64,000 nt of DNA from Alphaproteobacteria bacterium (lineage in GTDB: Bacteria; Pseudomonadota; Alphaproteobacteria; Reyranellales; Reyranellaceae). Below the pieces are notes generated by a model. The model worked only from the letters and a program-made list of their open reading frames with translations. It was not told the origin of the DNA and made no database searches. Position numbers and translations under genes: made by a program. Below, piece by piece: positions 26,713-35,812 of this stretch. The first letter of the stretch is position 1, and each line of letters starts with the position of its first letter. Location of the stretch: the NCBI GenBank assembly GCA_017307275.1, contig JAFKFK010000008.1:310001-374000 (forward strand), in the 5' to 3' direction.

Positions 26713-29499
26713 ATGCTGAGTTTCGGCGCTTTCGCATTTGCCGCTCCCGGCATGTTGGCCCTGCTGCTGGCCCTGCCGGTGATCTACTGGCTGCTGCGGC
26801 TGATCCCGCCGCTGCCCAAGCTGGTGCGCTTTCCTGCCATCCGCCTGCTGATCGGCCTGGAACCTGCCGAGCAGACGCCGATGAAGATGCCGTGGTGGCT
26901 ACTGCTCCTGCGCCTTCTGCTGGCAGCGGCGCTGATCCTCGCAGTCGCCCGGCCATTGCTCAATCCGCAAGCCGAATTGCCGGGCCGCGGACCGTTGATG
27001 CTGGTGATCGACGACGGCTGGTCGTCGGCGCCGGGCTGGGCAACCCGCATCAGCCACGCCGAGCGTCTGATCCAGCGCGCCGAACGTGCCAATCGCCCCG
27101 TCGTGCTGACGGGAACGGCCCTGCCGCCGCTCGATGCCCCGACTGTGCGTCGCGGCGCGATGCGGCCGGACGAGGCCCGTACCCTGTTGCGCGCCTTCCG
27201 GCCCAAGCCCTGGCCGACCGACCGCGCGGCGACCGTCACGGCCATCGATCAGATGCAGGTCGATCCCGGCGCCTATGTCGTCTGGTTGAGCGACGGGCTG
27301 GAGGATGAAGGCACGGCGCGCCTGACCGAACGGCTCCGCCGTTTCGATGGACTACAGGTACTGTTGCCTGATCAAGCCACGACACCGCTGCTGCTCCTGC
27401 CACCGGCGGCCGAAGGCCGCGACCTCAAGGTGAAGGCGTTGCGCCCTGTGGCCGATGGCCCGCGCAAGACGGCGATCCAGGCCTCGGACGAGCATGGCCG
27501 CGTCGTCGCCCGCATCGATCTCGACTTTGCCGCCTCCGCGACGGAAGGCGAAGGTGTGTTGGTCGCGCCGGCCGAGCTGCGCAACCGCATGGCACGTCTC
27601 GACATCGAGACCCAGGGCGGCGCGGGCAGCGCCATCCTGCTCGACGAACGTCATCGCCGCCGCCCTGTCGCCATTCTCGGTGAGCGTGCGACGGCAGGCG
27701 GGCAGCCGCTCCTGCAGGAGATCTACTTCCTCGAGCGCGCTCTCGATCCTTATGTCAGCCTGAGCATCGGCGATCGCGAATCGGTCCTGACACGCAACAC
27801 GGCCGTGCTGCTGATACCCGATGGCGCCGCGCCGTCGGCCAACGACCGTGAAGAAATCGCCAAGTGGATCGAACGCGGTGGCGTCGCCGTGCGCTTCGCC
27901 GGACCCAACCTCGCCCAGGGCAGCGACAATCTCGTGCCGACGCCGCTGCGCCTCGGCGACCGCGCGTTGGGCGGCGTGATGAGCTGGGGCGAGCCGAGTG
28001 CACTCGCCGAGTTCCCGTCCAACAGCCCCTTCCTCGGCATTCCGATCCCGAAGGACGTGCGCATCTCCCAGCAGGTGCTGGCCGAGCCGACGCCCGACCT
28101 CGCCGACAAGACCTGGGCGCGTCTGGCCGATGGCACGCCGCTGGTCACGGGCGAGAAACGGGGCCAGGGTTATCTGGTGCTGATCCACACCACGGCGAAT
28201 ACGGGCTGGAGCAACATGTCGCTCTCCGGCCTGTTCGTGAACATGCTGCAGCGGCTCGTGACCTTGTCGCGCGGCGTTGCGGGCGACGGCGTCAACAAGG
28301 CGCTGAAGCCGTGGCGTACGCTCGATGGCTTCGGCCGTCTCGGTGCACCGCCGGCCGGTATCCAGATGCTGCCCGCCGATGCAGGCGAGACCTTCGTGCC
28401 CAAGCCCACCTCGCCGCCGGGCCTCTATGGTGACGAGAACGCCCAGGTTGCCTTCAACATCGGCGGCCGCATTCCGGCGCCCAAGCCGCTGGCCCTGCCG
28501 AGCGGCGTCTCGACCGACAAGCTGTCGGAGGGTGGCGAGACGGACTTGTCGCGCTGGTTCCTGCTGGGAGCGCTTCTTCTGCTACTGGCCGACCTTCTGA
28601 TCTCGTTGTGGCTGCGTGGCCTGCTGCCGCGCGCGCTGCGCTTCAGCCGCGCCGCTCCGGCAGCGCTGTTGCTGGCGGCCGCGATCTCCGGCGCGCCGGA
28701 CGTCCAGGCGCAGCAGCCGCAACCGCCGCGGCCGGCGACGACGCAGGCCACGCCTCAGGACAAGCCCGGCCCACCGCCGCTCACCGAAGAGCAGGCGCTC
28801 AAGGGTTCGCTCGACATGCGGCTCGCCTACATCGTTACGGGCGACAAGGAAGTCGACGACATCAGCAAGGCGGGCCTCGAAGGTCTGAGCGAGATCCTGC
28901 GCAACCGCACGTCCGTCGAGCCGGCCGACCCGGTCGGCCTCGACCTGGAGCGCGACGAACCGCGGCTCTATCCGCTGATCTACTGGCCCGTGACCTCGAC
29001 GCAGCCCGCTTTGTCGCCGCGTGCCCAGGCTGCCCTCGACCGCTACCTGCGGACTGGCGGCATCATCTTCATCGACACGCGCGATCAGCACATGAGCTTC
29101 GATCGTCCAGCGGGCGGCAACCCCGACCTCAAGCGGCTGCTGGCCGGTGTCGAGACGCCACCCCTGCAGGCGATGCCGCAGGACCATGTGCTGACGAAAG
29201 CCTTCTACCTTCTGTCCGACATGCCCGGCCGTTGGCAGGGCGGAAAGCTCTGGATTGAAGCCGGCACGGGCCGCGTCAACGACGGCGTCACGACGATCGT
29301 GATCGGTTCCAATGACTATGCCGGCGCCTGGGCGGTCGACCAGCGCGGCCGCGGCATCATGCCGGTCTCGCCGGGCGGCGAGACCCAGCGCGAGATGGCC
29401 TTCCGCTTCGGCGTGAACCTCGTGATGCATGCGCTCACCGGCAACTACAAAGACGATCAGGTCCATCTGCCCGACATCATGCAGAGGTTAAGGCGATGA
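26713..29499 (+). CDS. BatA/DUF4159 large membrane protein
   Basis: A 928-residue inner-membrane protein. Residues 1-90 are a BatA-type N-terminal domain with two helices (about 8-30 and 57-80). Residues 95-600 are mixed and include a degenerate VWA-like region (LVIDDGWSS) and a stretch resembling a type 1 amidotransferase fold. A helix near 615-635 follows, then a Pro/Gln-rich linker and the DUF4159 domain from about residue 700 to the end (RLAYIVTGDKEVDD, YWPVTSTQPALS). It overlaps the next gene by four bases. Known only as a member of MoxR/DUF58 clusters. Confidence 0.88.
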   Translation: MLSFGAFAFAAPGMLALLLALPVIYWLLRLIPPLPKLVRFPAIRLLIGLEPAEQTPMKMPWWLLLLRLLLAAALILAVARPLLNPQAELPGRGPLMLVIDDGWSSAPGWATRISHAERLIQRAERANRPVVLTGTALPPLDAPTVRRGAMRPDEARTLLRAFRPKPWPTDRAATVTAIDQMQVDPGAYVVWLSDGLEDEGTARLTERLRRFDGLQVLLPDQATTPLLLLPPAAEGRDLKVKALRPVADGPRKTAIQASDEHGRVVARIDLDFAASATEGEGVLVAPAELRNRMARLDIETQGGAGSAILLDERHRRRPVAILGERATAGGQPLLQEIYFLERALDPYVSLSIGDRESVLTRNTAVLLIPDGAAPSANDREEIAKWIERGGVAVRFAGPNLAQGSDNLVPTPLRLGDRALGGVMSWGEPSALAEFPSNSPFLGIPIPKDVRISQQVLAEPTPDLADKTWARLADGTPLVTGEKRGQGYLVLIHTTANTGWSNMSLSGLFVNMLQRLVTLSRGVAGDGVNKALKPWRTLDGFGRLGAPPAGIQMLPADAGETFVPKPTSPPGLYGDENAQVAFNIGGRIPAPKPLALPSGVSTDKLSEGGETDLSRWFLLGALLLLLADLLISLWLRGLLPRALRFSRAAPAALLLAAAISGAPDVQAQQPQPPRPATTQATPQDKPGPPPLTEEQALKGSLDMRLAYIVTGDKEVDDISKAGLEGLSEILRNRTSVEPADPVGLDLERDEPRLYPLIYWPVTSTQPALSPRAQAALDRYLRTGGIIFIDTRDQHMSFDRPAGGNPDLKRLLAGVETPPLQAMPQDHVLTKAFYLLSDMPGRWQGGKLWIEAGTGRVNDGVTTIVIGSNDYAGAWAVDQRGRGIMPVSPGGETQREMAFRFGVNLVMHALTGNYKDDQVHLPDIMQRLRR

Positions 29500-31595
29500 A
29501 CATGACCTCGGCCGTATCCGTCGCCTTCGATCCACTGCTGCCGTGGACGGTCCTCGCTGTTCTGGGCGGCATCGGCCTTGTCCTGGTGCTGCTCGGCCTG
29601 CGCGCCGGTGCGCGCGGAACGTTGTGGCGGCTGGGCTCTCTTGTCGTTGTGCTGGCCGCACTCGCCAACCCATCGTTGATCGAAGAGAAGCGCAAGCCGA
29701 TCGCCGACGTGGCGCTGATCGTGGTCGACGACAGCGACTCCATGGCCATCGGCGAACGCCGCCAGCAGGTCCAGGCGGCGCGCGAGAGCCTGAAGCGCAA
29801 GCTCGGCCAGCAAGAAGGTCTCGAGATTCGCGAGACGGTGCTGCAGCCGTCGCACATCCAACTCGGCAGCGAACGGCCGGGCGGGACGCGCCTGATCGAG
29901 GCGATGCGGTCGGCGCTGGTCGAAGTTCCGCCGGAACGGCTGGCAGCGGTCGTGCTGCTGAGCGACGGCCAGGTCCATGACGTCCCGGTCGGTGTGCCCC
30001 CGGAGCTGGGCGGGGCGCCCCTGCATGCGCTGATCGCCGGCAAGAAGAACGAGCGCGACCGGCTGATCGTGCTCGAACAGTCGCCGCGGTTCGGCGTAGT
30101 CGGCCGCCAGGTGACGGCCAAGTTCCGGATCGAGGATCCCGCAGGTGGCACCGCTCCGGTCACGCTTTCGGTCGGCGGCGATGTCGTCCGGCGCATCGAC
30201 GTGCCGGTCGGCCGGTCGGTCGAGCTGCCGATCACCGTCGGCAATCCCGGCGCCAATGTCGTTGAACTAGAAGTCGGCGCCGGTCAGAACGAGCTCACGC
30301 TCGACAACAACCGCGCCCTCTTCACCATCAACGGCGTGCGCGACCGTCTGCGCGTGCTGTTGGTGTCGGGCGAGCCCTATCAGGGCGAACGGGCGTGGCG
30401 GAACCTGCTGAAGAGCGACCCCGCCGTCGATCTCGTGCACTTCACCATCCTGCGCACGCCACAGAAGGACGATTTCACGCCGGTGCGCGAGCTCTCGCTG
30501 ATCGTCTTCCCGATGCGCGAGCTGTTCGAGCAGAAGCTCAAGGAATTCGACCTGATCATCTTCGACCGTTACGAGTCGGGGAACCTGATCACGCGCGACT
30601 ACTTCCGCAACATCGCCGAGTACGTGAAGGGCGGCGGCGCCCTGCTCGTTTCGGTCGGCCCGGTCTTTGCCACCCAGCGTTCGCTCTATCGCACGCCGCT
30701 TGGCGCCGTGCTGCCCGCCGCGCCTCTGGGCGACGTGCTGGAAACGCCGTTCAAGCCCAAGGTCACCGATATCGGCCAGCGCCATCCGGTGACGGCGAAC
30801 CTGCCGCAGGCTGGCGCGCCCGACAAGGAACCCGAGTGGGGCCGCTGGTTCCGTCTTGTCACGTCCCGCACCGAGCGCGGCAATGCCGTGCTGGCAGGCG
30901 CCGAGGAGCGGCCGCTGGTCATCCTCGATCGCGTCGGCGAAGGCCGCGTGGCGCAGCTCATGTCCGATCATCTATGGCTGTGGAATCGCGGCATCGACGG
31001 CGGCGGGCCGCAGCCCGAGCTGGTGCGCCGCGTCGCCCATTGGCTGATGAAGGAGCCCGACCTCGAAGAGGAAGCCCTGCGCGCCACGGCGGTCGGCGGC
31101 CGCATCGAAGTGACACGCCGCACGCTCGCCAACAGCTTCCCGCAGGTCGCCATGACCAGCCCCGGCACGCCGCCGAACGGTGGCGAGACGCGGACCCTGG
31201 AGCTGCGTCAGGCTGCACCGGGTCTGGGCGTCGCCGTTGTCGACGTCGACAAGCCCGGCCTCTATCGCTTCGACGATGGCACGTTGCGCACCGTCGCGGC
31301 GGTGGGCAGCCCCGACCCGCTCGAATTCTCCGACGTGCGCGCGACCGACGCCAAGCTCAAGCCACTGGTCGAAGCGACCAATGGCGGCCTGATGTGGCTC
31401 AGCGATCAAGGTGAGCCGGATATCCGCGCCGTGCGGCCCGGCCGTGCCGCCGGCGGTTCCGACTGGATCGGCGTGCGCCGTAACGAAGGCTACACGGTTG
31501 CCGGCATCAACCAGCTTCCGCTGTTGCCCGGTATCCTCGTGGCGCTGGCTTTCCTGATGGCCATCGGCAGCGCCTGGTGGCGCGAAGGCCGCTGA
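29496..31595 (+). CDS. VWA-like membrane protein of the MoxR cluster
   Basis: A 699-residue protein with N-terminal helices at about 18-36 and 43-58, a VWA-like domain with the metal-site motif DDSDS (78-82) and LLSDG near residue 150, a central region resembling a glutamine-amidotransferase-like fold (about 285-500, no clear catalytic Cys triad), and one helix near the C-terminus (about 670-690). Its start overlaps the DUF4159 gene stop (ATGA). Both large proteins probably display domains in the periplasm while MoxR works inside; the substrate is unknown. Confidence 0.85.
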   Translation: MNMTSAVSVAFDPLLPWTVLAVLGGIGLVLVLLGLRAGARGTLWRLGSLVVVLAALANPSLIEEKRKPIADVALIVVDDSDSMAIGERRQQVQAARESLKRKLGQQEGLEIRETVLQPSHIQLGSERPGGTRLIEAMRSALVEVPPERLAAVVLLSDGQVHDVPVGVPPELGGAPLHALIAGKKNERDRLIVLEQSPRFGVVGRQVTAKFRIEDPAGGTAPVTLSVGGDVVRRIDVPVGRSVELPITVGNPGANVVELEVGAGQNELTLDNNRALFTINGVRDRLRVLLVSGEPYQGERAWRNLLKSDPAVDLVHFTILRTPQKDDFTPVRELSLIVFPMRELFEQKLKEFDLIIFDRYESGNLITRDYFRNIAEYVKGGGALLVSVGPVFATQRSLYRTPLGAVLPAAPLGDVLETPFKPKVTDIGQRHPVTANLPQAGAPDKEPEWGRWFRLVTSRTERGNAVLAGAEERPLVILDRVGEGRVAQLMSDHLWLWNRGIDGGGPQPELVRRVAHWLMKEPDLEEEALRATAVGGRIEVTRRTLANSFPQVAMTSPGTPPNGGETRTLELRQAAPGLGVAVVDVDKPGLYRFDDGTLRTVAAVGSPDPLEFSDVRATDAKLKPLVEATNGGLMWLSDQGEPDIRAVRPGRAAGGSDWIGVRRNEGYTVAGINQLPLLPGILVALAFLMAIGSAWWREGR

Positions 31596-31639
31596 AAACG
31601 GCGAAATCTGCCGTTACCAACCAGAAACTTGATCGCCTG

Positions 31640-31669
31640 CCTCTTGGCGCCATTTTGGGGCCAAGAGGT
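31640..31669 (+). promoter_or_regulatory. Hairpin overlapping the pirin ribosome binding site
   Basis: An 8-base perfect inverted repeat (CTCTTGGC at 31641-31648, GCCAAGAG at 31660-31667) has a loop of 11 bases. The 3' arm contains most of the AGAGG Shine-Dalgarno sequence that precedes ATG 31677. Folded, it would hide the site. There is no T-run, so it is not a standard terminator. Confidence 0.5.
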
Positions 31670-31676
31670 AAATACC

Positions 31677-32393
31677 ATGATCGAACTCAGACCTTTCGAG
31701 AAGCTCGGCAAGTCGAACCACGGCTGGCTCAACGCCAACTTCCATTTCAGCTTCGCCGAATACCGCAACCCGGAGCGCATCCATTGGGGCGCGCTGCGCG
31801 TGTGGAACAACGACCGCATTGCCCCGCAGTCCGGTTTTCCGCCGCACCCGCATCGCGATATGGAGATCGTGACCTACGTCATCAAAGGCGCGATCACGCA
31901 CAAGGATCACCTCGGCAACGAGGGCCGGACCGAAGCGGGCCAGATCCAGGTGATGAGCGCGGGCAACGGCATTCAGCACGCCGAGTACAATATGGAACAG
32001 GCCGAGACGGAGCTGTTCCAGATCTGGATCCTGCCCAACAAGCAGGGCGTACCGGCACGCTGGGAGACCGTGCAGTTCCCGGCCGACGGACGCGACGGCA
32101 AGCTGGTACCGCTGGCGTCGGGTCGCGGCGACGACGGAGCGATCCCGCTCTATGCCGACGGCTCGTTGCTCGCAGGCACCCTGAAGGCAGGTGAGACGAT
32201 CCGTCAGAAACTGAACGGCAAGCCCGCCTATCTCGTGCCCGCCAAGGGCAAGATCGAGGTGCGCGGTAGCGACGGCAAGCCGGTAACGGCGAACGCCCGC
32301 GATGGCGTGGCCGTCGTCGACCAGGACGAGATCGAGCTCAAGGCGCTCGAGGACGCCGAGATTGTGCTGGTCGAAACCGACAAGCTGAACTGA
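31677..32393 (+). CDS. Pirin family protein
   Basis: A bicupin of 238 residues. The metal ligands line up almost exactly with human pirin: H57, H59, H101 and E103 (PPHPHRD and QHAEYN). Bacterial pirins include quercetinases and regulators of central metabolism; which applies here is open. ATG 31677 is chosen for the AGAGG nine bases upstream and because pirin homology begins at once. The gene stands alone between the MoxR cluster and a terminator. Confidence 0.93.
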   Translation: MIELRPFEKLGKSNHGWLNANFHFSFAEYRNPERIHWGALRVWNNDRIAPQSGFPPHPHRDMEIVTYVIKGAITHKDHLGNEGRTEAGQIQVMSAGNGIQHAEYNMEQAETELFQIWILPNKQGVPARWETVQFPADGRDGKLVPLASGRGDDGAIPLYADGSLLAGTLKAGETIRQKLNGKPAYLVPAKGKIEVRGSDGKPVTANARDGVAVVDQDEIELKALEDAEIVLVETDKLN

Positions 32394-32417
32394 GCCTCGG
32401 TACAATTGACGCTAGAG

Positions 32418-32452
32418 ACCGGGCGGGCTTTGATCCCGCCCGGTTTTCGTTT
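32418..32452 (+). terminator. Intrinsic terminator after the pirin gene
   Basis: A 10-base GC-rich inverted repeat (32418-32427 with 32435-32444) with a 7-base loop, followed by TTTCGTTT. It lies 25 bases after the pirin stop. Confidence 0.88.
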
Positions 32453-32463
32453 GGGAGAGACGC

Positions 32464-33237
32464 ATGGCCTACAAGGGCTTCGATCTGACGGGTAAGGTGG
32501 CGCTGGTGACCGGCGGTAACGGCGGCATCGGCCTCGGTATGGCCGACGCGATGGCGGAAGCCGGCGCGGACATCTGCATCTGGGGTACCCGCAAGGAAAA
32601 GAACGACGCGGCCGTTGCCCAGCTCAAGAAGCATGGCCGCAAGGTCCATGCCCAGACCGTCGATGTCGGCGACGAGAAGCAGGTTCAGGACGCCTTCGCC
32701 GAGACGATCAAGGTGATGGGTCATGTCGACAACTGCGTCGCCAATGCCGGCGTCTCGGGCCGCGGCAAGGGCTCGATCCTCGAGATGGAGTACGAGGAAT
32801 GGCGCCGCGTGCTGCGCGTCAACCTCGACGGCGTCTTCTTCACCTTCCGGGCCGCGGCCAAGCACATGGTTGAGCGCGGACAGGGCGGCTCGCTGGTCGC
32901 GATGGCCAGCACAGCGGCCATCGAAGGGGCGGCGCGGTCCAGCCACTACGGCGCCAGCAAGGGCGGCGTCACCGCCATGGTGCGGGCGCTGTCCGTCGAA
33001 CTGGCGCGCTACAAGATCACCGTGAATTCGATCCTGCCGGGCTGGATCGAGACCGAGATGACGGCCAATGCGGTGGCCAACCCGAAGTTCGCCGGCAACG
33101 TGCTGCCGCGCATTCCGAGCCGCCGCTGGGGCACGGGCGCCGATTTCGGCCCCATCGCCGTCTATCTGGCGAGCAGCGCCTCCAGCTACACGACGGGGCG
33201 CGACTTCGTCATTGATGGCGGCTATACGTTGTTCTAG
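32464..33237 (+). CDS. Short-chain dehydrogenase/reductase
   Basis: A 257-residue classical SDR. The NAD(P)-binding GGNGGIG motif is near residue 17, NAG near 97, catalytic Ser in MASTAAIEG and the YxxxK pair in YGASK. The C-terminus DFVIDGGYTLF fits FabG-like oxidoreductases. The substrate is unknown. It follows the pirin terminator with GGAGAG before ATG, so its own promoter must overlap or lie within that terminator region, or it depends on readthrough. Confidence 0.92.
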   Translation: MAYKGFDLTGKVALVTGGNGGIGLGMADAMAEAGADICIWGTRKEKNDAAVAQLKKHGRKVHAQTVDVGDEKQVQDAFAETIKVMGHVDNCVANAGVSGRGKGSILEMEYEEWRRVLRVNLDGVFFTFRAAAKHMVERGQGGSLVAMASTAAIEGAARSSHYGASKGGVTAMVRALSVELARYKITVNSILPGWIETEMTANAVANPKFAGNVLPRIPSRRWGTGADFGPIAVYLASSASSYTTGRDFVIDGGYTLF

Positions 33238-33289
33238 CCCTAGCTAAATTCGCGTCTGCGTCCATATCCGCACCCTCGGGGGATCAAAA

Positions 33290-33826
33290 ATGATGAATCG
33301 GTTTGCCGCTTGCCTTGCTGTCGTCGTCGCGCTTGGCGCTCTGCCGGCTGCTGCCCAGCCGCAACCCAAGCCCGTCGCGGCGCCGGGTAAGCCCGCAGCC
33401 GCGGCACCGGCCGGGGAAGACCGCTATGTCGGCTACTACTATCCGAAGCCCAGCTCGACCGAGCACTACACCTCGCCGATGCAGACGATTGCCGGGACCG
33501 ACCGCGCCCAGCGCGTGCAGTTCGCCACCGTCGTCTCCCAGGGCACGATCCAGTCGGCCTACCGGGTTCCCTACGCGGTCTTCGTGAAGGGCGAGAAGGC
33601 CGACAAGATGATCATCGTCGGCCTGCAGCCGGGCGAATTGGGCACGGTCTACCGCATGCGCGCGATCCTCGCGAACATGACGACCATGTCTCGCCTCTCG
33701 CCGTTCTTCCAGGAGCGCACCGTGGCGGAAGACGCCAACTTCTTCGACCTGCTGAAGCTGCTCGGCTTCCAGCAGATCACCATCACCGACGGCGACAAGG
33801 TCACCCATCAGGTGGACATCAAGTAA
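33290..33826 (+). CDS. Secreted hypothetical protein
   Basis: A 178-residue protein with a signal peptide (1-23, ending AAAQ) and a Pro/Ala-rich linker to about residue 43. The mature part has RYVGYYYPKPSSTEHY and a C-terminal half without Cys. I do not recognise a characterised family. GGGGGA is the likely ribosome binding site, and ATG 33290 or 33293 may be used. It is monocistronic and convergent with an SDR. Confidence 0.78.
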   Translation: MMNRFAACLAVVVALGALPAAAQPQPKPVAAPGKPAAAAPAGEDRYVGYYYPKPSSTEHYTSPMQTIAGTDRAQRVQFATVVSQGTIQSAYRVPYAVFVKGEKADKMIIVGLQPGELGTVYRMRAILANMTTMSRLSPFFQERTVAEDANFFDLLKLLGFQQITITDGDKVTHQVDIK

Positions 33827-33833
33827 GTCGCCC

Positions 33834-34589
33834 CTAGATCGCGTTCATGCCGCCGTCGATCACCAGCTCGGCGCCGGTCATGAAGCGGGATTCGTCTGAA
33901 ATCAGGTAGAGCACGCCGTAGGCAATATCCTCCGGCGTGCCGAATTCGCCGACCGGCACGCGCTGACGCGTGCGCTCGCGCGCCTTCTCGCTCGGCAGGA
34001 TGCTCTCGCCCATCGGCGTGATGATGATACCGGGATGGACCGAGTTGCAGCGCACCTTGTAGCCCTTGCGCGCGCAGTCGATCGCCACGGTCTTGGTGAA
34101 CTGGCGCACCGCCCCCTTGCTGGCGCCGTAAGCCGAAAGGTCGGGCGTGCCGAGGAACGCCGCCAGCGACGATAGGTTGACGATCGACCCGCCACCGGAC
34201 GAACGCAGGGCCGGCACGCCATACTTGCAGCCGAGGAAAACACCCTCGACGTTGATCGACAGGATGCGGCGCCACTGCTCCAGGCTCTCGCCCTCGAAGG
34301 TCGAGGGAAACGGACCGGCGATGCCGGCGTTGTTGACCAGGCCGTTCAGCCTGCCCTCGCGCGCCAGGATGTCGTCGATGATGCGCTTCCAGTCGGCTTC
34401 CTTCGAGGTGTCCTGCTCCTCGAAGCGGGCCTTGCCACCGATCTGCTGAACCGTCTCGAGGCCACCCGGTCGATTGACGTCGGTGACGATCACGGTGGCG
34501 CCTTCGGCCGCGAGCAGCTTCGCGGTGGCACGGCCAATGCCCGATCCCGCACCCGTGACGAGCACGACCTTGTCTGCAACGCGGCTCAT
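33834..34589 (-). CDS. Short-chain dehydrogenase/reductase
   Basis: A 251-residue classical SDR with GAGSGIG near residue 13, NNAG, catalytic Ser in NLSSLAAF and YGASK. The end AELVIDGGMNAI is typical of FabG-like dehydrogenases. ATG 34589 has GGAGGAAGG upstream; the frame stays open beyond it without SDR content. It is divergent from a DsbA-like isomerase, suggesting a small aromatic-degradation unit, though this is only inference. Confidence 0.92.
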   Translation of the reverse strand: MSRVADKVVLVTGAGSGIGRATAKLLAAEGATVIVTDVNRPGGLETVQQIGGKARFEEQDTSKEADWKRIIDDILAREGRLNGLVNNAGIAGPFPSTFEGESLEQWRRILSINVEGVFLGCKYGVPALRSSGGGSIVNLSSLAAFLGTPDLSAYGASKGAVRQFTKTVAIDCARKGYKVRCNSVHPGIIITPMGESILPSEKARERTRQRVPVGEFGTPEDIAYGVLYLISDESRFMTGAELVIDGGMNAI

Positions 34590-34661
34590 ATCTTCCTTCC
34601 TCCGATTTCCTTGTCGCGACGCTAGAAGCAGCGCAGGTTGACGACAAGCAGGGAGGAACGA

Positions 34662-35258
34662 ATGGCTCGCACGCTGGAATTCTACTTCGACTATGGTAGC
34701 CCCTACAGCTACCTGGCCGATACGCAAGTCGCCGCCATCGCGGCGCGCACCGGCGCCACCCTGGTCAGGAAGCCAATGCTGCTGGGCGGCGTGTTCAAGG
34801 CCACGGGCAACGCCTCGCCGATGACGGTGCCGGCGAAGTCGAAGTGGGCATCCACCGACATGCCGATGTGGGCGAAGCATTACGGCGTGCCGTTCCAGGT
34901 CAATCCGCATTTCCCGGTGAACACGCTCACCGTGATGCGCGGCGCCGCAGCAGCAGAAATCGACGGCGTGTTCGGCCGCTACCACCCGGCGATCTACAAG
35001 GCGATGTGGGTCGACGGGCGCAACCTCAACGACATCAACGAGATCGCGGCCGTGCTCACCGCGGCCGGCCTCGATGCCGCAACCTTCGGCAAGCGGATCC
35101 AGGATCAGGACGTGAAGGATCGTCTCAAGACGACGACCGACGAGGCCGTAACGCGCGGCGTGTTCGGCGCGCCGACCTGTTTCGTGGACAGCACAATGTT
35201 CTTCGGCAACGATCGCCTGCCATTCGTGGAAATGGCACTCAACGGAGACCTTAAATGA
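34662..35258 (+). CDS. 2-hydroxychromene-2-carboxylate isomerase, DsbA/kappa-GST family
   Basis: A 198-residue thioredoxin-fold protein of the HCCA isomerase family. The N-terminus has FYFDYGSPYSYLA, with Ser at the glutathione-activating position, and the C-terminal half has GVFGAPTCFVD followed by FFGNDRLPFVE. In naphthalene degradation this enzyme isomerises 2-hydroxychromene-2-carboxylate using glutathione; no other naphthalene genes are here, so the real substrate may differ. GGAGG precedes ATG 34662. It overlaps the OmpA-family gene by four bases. Confidence 0.92.
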   Translation: MARTLEFYFDYGSPYSYLADTQVAAIAARTGATLVRKPMLLGGVFKATGNASPMTVPAKSKWASTDMPMWAKHYGVPFQVNPHFPVNTLTVMRGAAAAEIDGVFGRYHPAIYKAMWVDGRNLNDINEIAAVLTAAGLDAATFGKRIQDQDVKDRLKTTTDEAVTRGVFGAPTCFVDSTMFFGNDRLPFVEMALNGDLK

Positions 35259-35692
35259 AAAGACTTGGGGCGCTCGTCGCGGCCGGTACCCTCCTCGCCG
35301 CCCTGCCCTCGTTCGCACAGACCGTCGGCACCTGCCCGCGCGGCGGTGGCAGCAGCCAGCCGCAGCCCGTGCGCATCCTGTTCGATCTCGGCAGCTCGCA
35401 CATCCGGCCGGCCGAGAAGCCCGTCATCGCGCAAGCTGTAAAGACCGCCAAGGACCGTCAGGTCTCGGCCATCTGCCTGATCGGCCATACCGACAAGCTG
35501 GGCGACAAGGCCTACAATGAGAAGCTCTCGCGGGCGCGAGCGCAGGCCGTCGCCGCCGAGATGGTGCACGCCGGCTATCTGGGCAAGAACATCACAATCG
35601 TCGCCGACCCGGAAGCCTTCGGGAACATGAGCCTGGGCAAGGAGAATGCCTCGGAGATCGACCGCAAAGTGACGATCTTTTACGCGCGCTAG
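35255..35692 (+). CDS. Short OmpA-family periplasmic protein
   Basis: A 145-residue protein with a signal peptide (1-22, SFAQ) and a single OmpA C-terminal domain, including FDLGSSHIRP and IGHTDKLGDKAYNEKLSRARA. It lacks the beta-barrel and the lipobox, so it should bind peptidoglycan as a soluble periplasmic protein. The ATG overlaps the isomerase stop. The downstream palindrome probably ends this transcript. Confidence 0.88.
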   Translation: MKRLGALVAAGTLLAALPSFAQTVGTCPRGGGSSQPQPVRILFDLGSSHIRPAEKPVIAQAVKTAKDRQVSAICLIGHTDKLGDKAYNEKLSRARAQAVAAEMVHAGYLGKNITIVADPEAFGNMSLGKENASEIDRKVTIFYAR

Positions 35693-35700
35693 AAGATTGT

Positions 35701-35790
35701 CTTCATTCTGTCGTCCTGAGCGCAGCGAAGGACCTCATCGCCGTTCGCAACGGGCAAGAGATCCTTCGCTGCGCTCAGGATGACATGAAG
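35701..35790. repeat. REP-like imperfect palindrome between convergent genes
   Basis: Arms at 35710-35733 and 35761-35784 match at 22 of 24 positions as an inverted repeat. An outer CTTCAT/ATGAAG pair also exists at 35701-35706 and 35785-35790. The arms contain the TCCTGAGCGCAGCGAAGGA core known as a dispersed intergenic palindrome in many alphaproteobacterial genomes. It sits between an OmpA-family gene and a convergent reductase gene, where it could act as a two-way terminator. Confidence 0.78.
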
Positions 35791-35812
35791 GGTCGAAGCG
35801 CCAAACTCTCGA

